The translations under genes and the position numbers were made by a program. Below the pieces are notes generated by a model, which worked only from the letters and a program-made list of their open reading frames with translations, did not search any database and was not told where the DNA came from. A DNA stretch of 33,937 nucleotides from Steroidobacteraceae bacterium (lineage in GTDB: Bacteria > Pseudomonadota > Gammaproteobacteria > Steroidobacterales > Steroidobacteraceae): assembly GCA_025451275.1 (NCBI GenBank), contig JANWKR010000098.1, positions 1-33,937 of the forward strand, read 5' to 3'. This document shows, one piece after another, positions 9,901 to 16,093 of the stretch. Each line of letters begins with the position of its first letter. The stretch's first letter is position 1.

Positions 9901-10155
9901 CGGGTGCCAGGTGCGGCCCGCGTCGTCGGTCTTCCATACCCCGCCATCGACCGCACCGATGTAGAACACGTGAGGCTCGCCCGGCACGCCCGCGACTGCG
10001 CGGGTGCGGCCGCCGCGGAACGGCCCGATCAGGCGCCAGGCGAGATCGCCGTCGAGCGCTGCGGCGCGCGGCGCGGGCGCGGCGGGCGGTGCGGCGGCCG
10101 CGGCGGCGCCGAGCAGGGCGAGGGGCAACAGGGCGTACGGGGTTCGCAGGGACAT
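6949..10155 (-). CDS. Secreted VPS10/sortilin-like beta-propeller protein (Asp-box repeats)
   Basis: A 1068-residue protein with a Sec signal peptide (MSLRTPYALLPLALLGAAAA, cleavage around residue 22), so it acts in the periplasm or outside the cell. Most of the chain is built of Asp-box/BNR repeats of the S-x-D-x-G-x-T-W type: KTDDAGRTW, RSDDAGRTW, RSLDGGVSW, KSVDGGDTW, RSDDGGESW, KSVDGGKTW, RTRDAGQSW and RTRDGGRSW. These form one or two large beta-propellers. The last 300 residues or so hold a beta-sandwich-like part (IEFYLPRAARLTTLEITD) and a helical Ala-rich tail. Such proteins are usually annotated as glycosyl hydrolases, but catalysis is rarely shown, so that is not claimed. It is 49 bases downstream of the DUF6165 gene and probably in the same operon. 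GGAG precedes the ATG. Confidence 0.85.
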   Translation of the reverse strand: MSLRTPYALLPLALLGAAAAAAPPAAPAPRAAALDGDLAWRLIGPFRGGRTRAVAGVPGEPHVFYIGAVDGGVWKTDDAGRTWHPIFEQQPTQSIGAIAVSPSDPNIVYVGSGEGLRRPDLSVGDGIYRSDDAGRTWTHLGLRDGQQIAELAVDPKQPHRLFAAVLGHPYGPNPERGIYRSLDGGVSWQRVLTRDADTGGSAVAIDPADPHIVYAGLWKSRLGPWEDKNEYEDVGGLYKSVDGGDTWKQLTTGLPANLTQVNIAIAPSSPRRLFVEVGTTDPGDYSSAAGLGLYRSDDGGESWTRITEDPRAALRIGGGDLAVVRVDPSNADVVYATGLVTMKSVDGGKTWTAWRGAPGGDDYQNLWVSPQDGRIVALVSDQGALVTLNGGATWSSWFNQPTAQLYHVSVSPTFPYRVCAGQQESGSVCIASRGNDGSVTTRDWHPVGVIEYGYVAPDPLDADVIYGAGRNEVSKYHWSTGQVQNVTPIPVRGPDARVDRTQPVMFSPLDPHVLYYAANRLYRTRDAGQSWEPISPDLPRPAGAVPESVGALHPKGAEKQRGVIYALGPSPKTADTLWAGTDDGLVWVTTDGGTHWRDVTPPGLTPWSKVTQIEASHHDAASAYVSVSRLRIDDLHPYIYRTRDGGRSWQAISAGLPDDAPVNAVREDPERAGLLFAATEKAVWVSFDEGAQWESLQLNLPHTSMRDLWIHDADLILGTHGRSIWILDDISRLRQLAGTPPREATLLHPRAAWRVRRSTWTDTPIPPDEPLGTNPPAGAVIEFYLPRAARLTTLEITDAKGELVRRYRSDDAPDMSPEERARELIPAYWLEPPRVLPAAPGMHRFVWDLRYAAPVSTTRGFPISAVPHATPRQPEGPLALPGTYKVSLTVDGRRLEAPLAVQQDPRVSAPPEALAAQLRLARQLGELLTDSSTAVLTAQSEQAQLKALAPQGAAAEAVHAFQARLAELLEAKETPADADASAAPVLLPALQERIAGLYAELSRGDAGPTAAQAAAGEAARQALAGELGRWHALQADLPALNRQLKAARLAPLRPDLAPPRDRNAADED

Positions 10156-10204
10156 GGATGGCTCCGCTTGTGGAATTGGCCGGCGCCGCAGCGGGCGCGG
10201 CCCG

Positions 10205-10594
10205 TCACCGGTACTGCTTGTAGGACTTTTCCTCGATCAGCCGTGATCCGAGCTGCATGTTGATGCGCTTCTTGATGGCGGCGCGCTCGTCGTTGCACAC
10301 GTACACCGCGCGCGCGAGCTCGATGAAGTCACGGTCGAAGGTCTGCCTGGCCTCCTTGTCGCGGATGCGGTCCTCGATGTCCCACAGCCGCTCGTTGACG
10401 TCCTGCAGCGCGCGCTCATCGGGCGCCACGTCGTGCCCGCCGCCGCCGTCGCGCCAGGTCGCTTCCAGCAGCGCGAGCTCGAGTTTCACGTTGGCGAGCT
10501 TGTCGGCATCCTGGATGCGCGCCACCTTGATGCGCAGGATGGTGATCTTGTCGAGCAGCTCGCCCGGCGAGACGGGAACGAGGAGGTCCTTCAT
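10205..10594 (-). CDS. DUF6165 family protein
   Basis: A 129-residue protein, MKDLLVPVSPGELLDKITIL at its start, rich in charged helices (DVNERLWDIEDRIRDKEARQ, DERAAIKKRINMQLGSRLIEEKSYKQY). There is no signal peptide or membrane segment, so it is cytoplasmic. It matches the DUF6165 family, which I know mainly as a companion of glycosyltransferase and LPS genes; the biochemical role is unknown. Its ATG at 10594 overlaps the TGA of the GT9 gene (ATGA), so the two are translationally coupled, which suggests a shared function in sugar transfer. A longer frame exists upstream but runs through the GT9 coding region and lacks family similarity. Confidence 0.8.
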   Translation of the reverse strand: MKDLLVPVSPGELLDKITILRIKVARIQDADKLANVKLELALLEATWRDGGGGHDVAPDERALQDVNERLWDIEDRIRDKEARQTFDRDFIELARAVYVCNDERAAIKKRINMQLGSRLIEEKSYKQYR

Positions 10595-11646
10595 GGGCGC
10601 GATCCTAGCAACTCGTCGAGCTTGGCGTTGACCTCGTCGACGCGGATCAGGTCCATGACGCCGTGCTCCTCGATCTTGTGGATCCAGGGCAGCTCCTCGG
10701 GTTCGCAGCCGCGGAAGATGCGGGCGGCTTCCGCGTAGGCGTTCACGCACCAGCGCCCCGACAGATACGGCCCGCTGCGCATCGGGTTGGTCGCCGCGTA
10801 CAGGCCGATCACCGGCGTGCCGACCATGGTGGCCATGTGCGCCGGTCCTGCGTCCGGGCTGATGAGCACGGTGGCGCGCGCCAGCAGCGCCAGCAGCTCC
10901 GGCAGCGTGTCCGCACCGATCTGGTTGGTGAGCGGCACGGGGCAGGCCGCCGCGATCTCAGCGCCGGTGCGCCGCTCGAGCTCGCTCGGGCCGCCGGCCA
11001 GGATGACGCGCATGCCGTGGCGCCGGACGGCGTGCTCGGCCACCGCCGCGTAGCGCTCGGGACGCCAGTTGCGCAGCGTGTGGCGCGAACAGGGACTGAT
11101 GACGAGCGTCGGCTGCGCCTCCGGGATCAGGCGCTGCGCGTACGCGCGCGCGTCCTGCGGCAGCGGCACGTCCCAGCGCAGCAGGCGTTCGCGCACCCCG
11201 AGTGCCGCCGGGAAGCCGAAGAACCCGTCCAGCACGTGCTCGCGGACACGGGGTGCCACTTGCGCGTTGGTGAACAGCCACTGCAGCTCGCCGGCGCGCG
11301 CGCGGTCGAAGCCGACCTTGACGCGCGCCGGCACGGCCCATGCCGCCAGGCTGGCGCGCAGCGACAGCTGCATGTGCAGCAGCACATCGAAGCAGCGCCC
11401 GCGCAGCCGGCGGCGCAGCGCCGCGGGGCCTCCCAGCCGTGCGCGCTTGTCCACGGTGATAAACTCCACGCCCTCGATGAGGCTCATGAGGCGCGCTTCG
11501 CTCTTCCCGATGATCCAGGTCAGCTGCGTCGCCGGCCAGGCGTGCTGTAGGGTGCGCACGATGGGCACCACATGACAGGTATCGCCGATCGCCGACAGCC
11601 GGAGGATGCAGACGCTGCGCGGCGGGTCGGTAACAAACGGGATCAT
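10591..11646 (-). CDS. Glycosyltransferase family 9 (heptosyltransferase-like)
   Basis: A 351-residue protein of the ADP-heptose:LPS heptosyltransferase family. Features seen are the N-terminal SVCILRLSAIGDTCHVVPIV strand-loop-helix (residues about 11-30), the middle SPCSRHTLRNWRPERYA motif that opens the nucleotide-sugar domain, and the LISPDAGPAHMATMVGTPVIGLY segment with the acceptor/donor site D-x-GPAH. It should act at the inner face of the cytoplasmic membrane, adding a heptose or similar sugar to the lipopolysaccharide core. The neighbours kdkA and waaA on the opposite strand act on the same molecule. The downstream DUF6165 gene is coupled through an ATGA overlap. The exact sugar and acceptor cannot be told from sequence alone. 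Confidence 0.88.
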   Translation of the reverse strand: MIPFVTDPPRSVCILRLSAIGDTCHVVPIVRTLQHAWPATQLTWIIGKSEARLMSLIEGVEFITVDKRARLGGPAALRRRLRGRCFDVLLHMQLSLRASLAAWAVPARVKVGFDRARAGELQWLFTNAQVAPRVREHVLDGFFGFPAALGVRERLLRWDVPLPQDARAYAQRLIPEAQPTLVISPCSRHTLRNWRPERYAAVAEHAVRRHGMRVILAGGPSELERRTGAEIAAACPVPLTNQIGADTLPELLALLARATVLISPDAGPAHMATMVGTPVIGLYAATNPMRSGPYLSGRWCVNAYAEAARIFRGCEPEELPWIHKIEEHGVMDLIRVDEVNAKLDELLGSRP

Positions 11647-11655
11647 GGAAGATTC

Positions 11656-12414
11656 GTGAGTGGGCGCTGGGCGCTCGGCCCCGAGGTGAAACGCGGCCCG
11701 CTCGCGGGCGGCGCCATGCTATATGACACCTCCCGCGTCGGCAATTTGAGCGGCGACTGGTTCGAGCCGCGCTACTGGCAGGGGCGCGGCGAGCTCGACG
11801 GGGCGGCACGTGGCCGCGGCGCCGCGCTCTTCATCCGCTCCGGCGAGCGGCGCTACGTGCTGCGCCACTACCGCCGCGGCGGACTCATCGGGCGACTGAG
11901 CGGCGACCGCTACCCGTGGCGCGGCGAGGACCACACGCGCCCGTTCCTCGAGTGGCAGCTCACCTACACCCTGCACCGTGCCGGTCTGCCGGTGCCGGCG
12001 CCGCTCGGCGCCCGCTACCGCCACCACGGTGCGGTCTACACCGGCGACCTGCTCACCGAGCGCCTGGCAGCGGTGGGCTCACTGGCGGAGTGCCTGCGTA
12101 CCGGGGCGTTGTCGGTGAGCACCTGGATCTCGATCGGGCGCTGCATCCGCCGCTTTCATGATTTCGGCGTGTGCCACGCCGACCTCAACGCGCACAACAT
12201 ACTGCTCAGCGAGGAGAGCGTGTACCTCATCGACTTCGATCGCTGCCAGCTGCGCGCGCCGGGCCTGTGGCGCGATGCCAACGTGGTGCGCCTGCGCCGC
12301 TCGCTGGAGAAGGTGACCTGGGCGCTGCCGGCCGAGCGCTTCAGCGAGTCCGACTGGCACGCGCTGCTCGACGGCTACCGGCCGAGTCCGGACCGGGCCG
12401 AGCCCGCGGCCTGA
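11656..12414 (+). CDS. kdkA: 3-deoxy-D-manno-octulosonic acid kinase
   Basis: A 252-residue cytoplasmic kinase of the KdkA/RfaP fold that phosphorylates the Kdo sugar on Kdo-lipid A, replacing the second Kdo of enterics. Visible features are ARGRGAALFI, VLRHYRRGGLIGRLSGDRY (glycine-rich, ATP-binding), the catalytic loop FGVCHADLNAHNILL (H-x-D-x4-N) and the metal-binding VYLIDFDRCQL. Family members have about 20 residues before the GA(M/I)L(Y/F)D segment, which favours the GTG at 11656; a GTG at 11686 and an ATG at 11716 are alternatives. The GTG start leaves only nine bases to the divergent GT9 gene, so the promoters must lie within coding sequence or the ATG is used. waaA follows 11 bases downstream. 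Confidence 0.88.
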   Translation: MSGRWALGPEVKRGPLAGGAMLYDTSRVGNLSGDWFEPRYWQGRGELDGAARGRGAALFIRSGERRYVLRHYRRGGLIGRLSGDRYPWRGEDHTRPFLEWQLTYTLHRAGLPVPAPLGARYRHHGAVYTGDLLTERLAAVGSLAECLRTGALSVSTWISIGRCIRRFHDFGVCHADLNAHNILLSEESVYLIDFDRCQLRAPGLWRDANVVRLRRSLEKVTWALPAERFSESDWHALLDGYRPSPDRAEPAA

Positions 12415-12425
12415 AGCCACGCCGC

Positions 12426-13700
12426 TTGCGCTTCCTCTACCTACTGGCCGTCTACCTCGCCGCGCCGCTCGTCTCTGTCCTGTTCCTGTGGCGCGGGCTG
12501 CGCGACCGCAGCTACTGGCAGCACTTCTCCGAGCGCTTCGGCTACGGTCCGCGCACCACGCCCGAGGGCGTATGGCTGCATGCGGTATCGGTGGGCGAGG
12601 TGCAGGCCTGCGCGCCGCTGGTGACGGCGCTGGCGCAGCGCCATCCCACGCTGCCCGTCACCGTCACCACCTTCACCCCGACGGGAGCGGCCCGGGCACG
12701 GGCGCTGTTTGGCCACGTCGCGCAGGTGCGCTACGTGCCCTACGACCTGCCGGGGGCGGTGCGGCGCTTCTTCAGGCGCGTGCAGCCGCGCCTGGCGGTC
12801 ATCTTCGAGACCGAACTGTGGCCCAACCTGTACCGCGAGTGCGGCCGGCGACGCATCCCGCTGGTGCTCGCCAGCGCGCGCGTGACGCCGCGCTCGGTGG
12901 GCCGCTATCGCCGCCTCGGCACCCTGTTCCGCGACACGCTGGCGCAGGCGCACGTGGTGGCGGCGCAGGGCGCGGGCGACGCCGAGCGCTTCCAGGCGCT
13001 GGGGGCGGATCCGGCCGCCACCCACGTGACCGGCAACCTCAAGTTCGACTTCGAGCTGCCCGAGGGCACCGCCGGGCGGGGCGCAGCGCTGCGGGCGCAG
13101 TTCGCGCCCGGGCGGCCGCTGTGGGTGGCCGGCAGCACCCACGGCGGGGGCGAGGAGCAGACCGTGATCGAGGCGCAGCGCCGCGTGCGCGCCGCGCAGC
13201 CGGGGACGCTGCTGGTGCTCGCGCCGCGCCACCCGCCGCGCTTCGAGGAGGTCGCGCAGCTGCTGAAGGGCTCCGGCATGAGCTTTGCGCGCCGCTCCCA
13301 GACCGGCGCCGCCGCGCTCGACCCGCAGTGCGAGATCCTGCTGCTCGACTCGCTCGGTGAGCTGCTCGACTTTTACGCCGCGGCGGACGTGGCGTTCGTC
13401 GGCGGGAGCCTCGTGCCGGTCGGCGGCCACAACCTGCTCGAGCCGGCCGCGCTCGGCGTGCCGGTGCTCACCGGCCCCAACACCTTCAACGGCGCCGACA
13501 TCGCGCGGCTGCTGATTGCGCGGGGCGCGGCCGAGGTGGTGCGCGATGCGGCGGGGCTGCGTGCCCGGGTGAGCGAGCTGCTCGCCGACCCGGCCGCGCG
13601 CGCGACCATGGGCGCGCACGGGCGCGAGTGCGTGGAGAGCAACCGCGGCGCGCTGGCCAAGCTCCTGGAGCTGATCGAGCCGCTGCTGGAGGCGCAGTAG
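12426..13700 (+). CDS. waaA: 3-deoxy-D-manno-octulosonic acid transferase
   Basis: WaaA (KdtA) transfers Kdo from CMP-Kdo to lipid IVA, an essential early step of LPS assembly, at the inner face of the cytoplasmic membrane. The 424-residue length matches the family. An N-terminal membrane anchor (RFLYLLAVYLAAPLVSVLFL) precedes SERFGYG, holding the conserved catalytic Glu at about residue 36. Later motifs are HAVSVGEVQA, ETELWPNLYREC, the second domain start WVAGSTHGGGEE, and the CMP-Kdo-binding VGGSLVPVGGHNLLEPAALGVPV. The TTG at 12426 is chosen because the family begins directly at RFLYLL; a CTG at 12411 overlapping the kdkA stop is possible. It pairs with kdkA in one operon and ends three bases before the converging tolC. 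Confidence 0.95.
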   Translation: MRFLYLLAVYLAAPLVSVLFLWRGLRDRSYWQHFSERFGYGPRTTPEGVWLHAVSVGEVQACAPLVTALAQRHPTLPVTVTTFTPTGAARARALFGHVAQVRYVPYDLPGAVRRFFRRVQPRLAVIFETELWPNLYRECGRRRIPLVLASARVTPRSVGRYRRLGTLFRDTLAQAHVVAAQGAGDAERFQALGADPAATHVTGNLKFDFELPEGTAGRGAALRAQFAPGRPLWVAGSTHGGGEEQTVIEAQRRVRAAQPGTLLVLAPRHPPRFEEVAQLLKGSGMSFARRSQTGAAALDPQCEILLLDSLGELLDFYAAADVAFVGGSLVPVGGHNLLEPAALGVPVLTGPNTFNGADIARLLIARGAAEVVRDAAGLRARVSELLADPAARATMGAHGRECVESNRGALAKLLELIEPLLEAQ

Positions 13701-13703
13701 GGC

Positions 13704-15194
13704 CTAGCGGCGCCCGCCCTGCGGCGACGGCCCTGGCGGCGGTGGCGGCGGCGCCGTGCCCGGGGGGGCCGGGATCGTCGGCGCCAGCGTCTCGGGAGTC
13801 TTCACCGCCGGGGACATGGGCGCGGGCGTGCTCAGCAAGGTGTTGATCTCGGTGAGCTCGGCGCGGTCGAGGTTGCCGGCCGCGAGCCGCAGCTGCAGCA
13901 CGCTCACGATGTAGTCGTAGCGGCTGCCGGAGAAGTCGGTCTGCGCCTGCACCAGGTTCTTGCGCGCGTTCAGCACGTCCACGGAAGTGCGCGTACCCAC
14001 CTCGTAGCCGGCTTCGGTGGCCTTGAGGGCGGTCTGGTTGGACTCGAGCGCCTGGCGCAGCGACTGCACGCGCGCGATGCCGCTGATCACGCCCAGGTAG
14101 GAGTCACGCGCCTGGCGCTCGGTGGCGCGCGAGGACTGGACCACCCCCTCCTTGGCCGCGATCCACTGGTACTGGGCCTGGCGCACCTTCGACTGCGTCA
14201 GGCCGCCGGAGAAGAGCGGCACCGTCAGCTGCAGGCCGATCTGGCGGTCGTTGAAGTAGGTGTTGTAGTTGAAGGGTTGCGAGGCGAATATCTCTTTGAC
14301 CCCCTGGCTCTGGTAGGAGCGGCCCGCCACGATGTCGAGCGTCGGCAGGTGGCCGCCGAAGGCGACGCGCACGTTGTCGCGCGCGATGTCCGCCTGCAGA
14401 CGGCTGGAGATGAGCGTCAGGTTCTGCTCCAGCGACATGTTGACCCAGCGGCCCTCGTCGCTGGGGTCGGGGCTCTTCAGCGGCATGTCGATGCCGGGTT
14501 TGGCGAGCTGGTCGTACTTCTGCCCGGTGATCTCCTGCAGCTGGTCCTCGGAAGTGGCCAGCGTGCGCTTGGCGGCGATCACCGCCGCGGCCGCGCTGTC
14601 GCGCGCCGCCTTGGCGTCCTCGACGTCGGTGATGGCGATGAGCCCGACCTCGAAACGCTTGTTGGCCTGATCGAGCTGGCGCGCGATGGCTTCCAGCGAG
14701 GCCTGGTTGGCCTCCAGGTTGTCGACCGCGGTCAGCACGTTGAAGTAGGCCTGCGCGACACGCAGGATCAGGTTCTGCTGGGCCGCCCCGTAGTTCGCCT
14801 CGGCCTGCGCCACTTCCTTGTTGGCCTCCTTGAGGGCCATCCAGTTGCTCCACGAGAACACGTTCTGGCGCAGGTTCACCGCCCAGCCCCGGGTGGTGGT
14901 GTCAGCCGTGGCAGGCGCCGGGATAACTAGCGGCTGGCCATCCGGGCCGGTGGCGAAAAACGGCTGGGTACCGGAGTTGTGGTCGCCGGTCGCAGACGCC
15001 GTGCCGTTCAGCTGCGGCAGCAGCGCGGAGATGGCCTGCGGCCTGGACTCGCGCGCCGCGAGGCGGTTGGCGTCCGCCTGGCGGATCACCGGGTCGTTGT
15101 GCAGCGCGTCTTCGTACACGCCGAGCAGGTCCTTGGACTCGGCGGCTCCCGAGCCAGCCAGCAGCACGAGAGCGAAAGTTGCGGCGCGATTCAT
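13704..15194 (-). CDS. tolC: TolC family outer membrane efflux/secretion channel
   Basis: A 496-residue outer membrane factor. The signal peptide (MNRAATFALVLLAGSGAAES) is followed by LLGVYEDALHNDPVIRQADANRLAA and PQLNGTASATGD, typical of the first OEP repeat. The second repeat starts around LEQNLTLISSRLQADIARDNVRVA with PTLDIVAGRSYQSQG. Trimers of TolC form the outer membrane and periplasmic tunnel for RND pumps and type I secretion. An unusual feature is the last 40 residues or so, a Pro-rich tail (TIPAPPGTAPPPPPPGPSP) likely to hang unstructured in the periplasm. No pump genes are adjacent, so it probably serves several exporters. It is 11 bases downstream of the PCMT-like gene with the ribosome binding sequence AAGGGA, and both are likely one transcript. 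Confidence 0.92.
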   Translation of the reverse strand: MNRAATFALVLLAGSGAAESKDLLGVYEDALHNDPVIRQADANRLAARESRPQAISALLPQLNGTASATGDHNSGTQPFFATGPDGQPLVIPAPATADTTTRGWAVNLRQNVFSWSNWMALKEANKEVAQAEANYGAAQQNLILRVAQAYFNVLTAVDNLEANQASLEAIARQLDQANKRFEVGLIAITDVEDAKAARDSAAAAVIAAKRTLATSEDQLQEITGQKYDQLAKPGIDMPLKSPDPSDEGRWVNMSLEQNLTLISSRLQADIARDNVRVAFGGHLPTLDIVAGRSYQSQGVKEIFASQPFNYNTYFNDRQIGLQLTVPLFSGGLTQSKVRQAQYQWIAAKEGVVQSSRATERQARDSYLGVISGIARVQSLRQALESNQTALKATEAGYEVGTRTSVDVLNARKNLVQAQTDFSGSRYDYIVSVLQLRLAAGNLDRAELTEINTLLSTPAPMSPAVKTPETLAPTIPAPPGTAPPPPPPGPSPQGGRR

Positions 15195-15205
15195 GTCATT
15201 CCCTT

Positions 15206-15856
15206 TCAGAAAACGAATTGCGGCGGCCGGACCGCGTTCAGCATCGGATCGATGACGGTCTCGAACAGGCTCTCGGTGGCCAAGCTCGCCTCACCAGTGC
15301 GGCGTACCAGACGCGCCTCCATGGCCGGCGCTGCACCCACGACCACGAACAGCCGGCCGCCGGGCGCCAGCATGCGCTCGAAGCGTGCATCGTATTGTGG
15401 CAGCGAGGCGGTGACTGCGATGGCGTCGTAGCGGGCCCCGGACTCGGCCTGCAGCGCGTCCGCGTCGATCACCTCGACGTCGCGCATGCCGAGCGCCGCC
15501 AGGTTGCGCCGTGCCTCATCCGCCAGATCCGGGAAGATCTCGAGCGAGCGCACCCGGGCGGTCAGGGCACGCAGGCAGGCGGTGATGAAGCCGCTGCCGG
15601 TGCCGATCTCCAGCACCGACTCCGCGCCCTGCGGCAGCAACGCCTGCAACAGCCGTCCGGCGACGCTCGGACGCAACATATGCTGGCCGCGCGCCAGCGG
15701 CACTTCGAGATCAGCGTAGGCGCGAAAGCGCTGCGCGGCCGGCACGAACAGCTCGCGCGGCACCTGGCGCATGACCTCGAGTACGCGCTCATCCAGCACG
15801 TCCCAGGCGCGCACCTGCTGCTCGATCATCTGTTCGCGGGCATCCGCCGTCTGCAT
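15206..15856 (-). CDS. Protein-L-isoaspartate O-methyltransferase family protein (divergent paralogue)
   Basis: A 216-residue SAM-dependent methyltransferase. It has the PCMT N-terminal region (MIEQQVRAWDVLDERVLEVM, VPRELFVPAAQRFRAYADLEVPL) and motif I SVLEIGTGSGFITA at about residues 80-93, followed by VIDADAL and LAPGGRLFVVVG. PCMT repairs isoaspartyl residues in aged proteins. In the classic enzyme the segment after GQ reads TIS-x-P with a conserved Ser; here it reads GQHMLRPSV, so the substrate site is altered. The same divergent paralogue sits beside tolC in other gammaproteobacteria, which is why I do not call it pcm outright. It is cytoplasmic, and its real substrate is unknown. The ATG at 15856 is preceded by GGAAGG. 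Confidence 0.8.
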   Translation of the reverse strand: MQTADAREQMIEQQVRAWDVLDERVLEVMRQVPRELFVPAAQRFRAYADLEVPLARGQHMLRPSVAGRLLQALLPQGAESVLEIGTGSGFITACLRALTARVRSLEIFPDLADEARRNLAALGMRDVEVIDADALQAESGARYDAIAVTASLPQYDARFERMLAPGGRLFVVVGAAPAMEARLVRRTGEASLATESLFETVIDPMLNAVRPPQFVF

Positions 15857-16093
15857 CGCAAGACCTTCCGAATTGGACTTAATGCCAAACCCTGCAAAGG
15901 CCGGAGAAGTTACGGTTTTTCCGGCGCCATGCCAAGCGGCGTTGCGACGAGATATGGTGAAATACCGACGGGGCGAGCGGTCGCCTGAGCTATGCTTGGT
16001 CAGACCGCAATTTATCTGGGCGCGACAAGTCGAATCAGAGCGCCCGCAGTTCCTAAGCGGGAAACCCCCGGGCAGAGGCTTAGAAGAACGTCG
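15857..16093. other. Divergent intergenic region between the PCMT-like and GGDEF-EAL genes
   Basis: This 237-base stretch has no gene. It holds an inverted repeat GCCGGA/TCCGGC (15900-15905 with 15920-15925) whose loop contains a T5 run, and, close to the GGDEF-EAL start, CTAAGC/GCTTAG (16053-16058 with 16078-16083), which would place a hairpin in the leader just before the ATG. Promoters for both directions must lie here, but I cannot place -35/-10 pairs with confidence. Confidence 0.4.

Noticed and set aside
7279..10263. A 994-codon plus-strand frame opposite the propeller gene
   Set aside because: Low-complexity Arg/Ala/Gly/Val composition and no domains; the minus-strand frame has a signal peptide and regular Asp-boxes.
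15885..15930. Cyclic-di-GMP-I (GEMM) riboswitch before the GGDEF-EAL gene
   Set aside because: CAAACC, GCAAAG and GTTACGG resemble parts of the consensus, but the P2 hairpin that must lie between the first two is absent and the remaining helices do not form.
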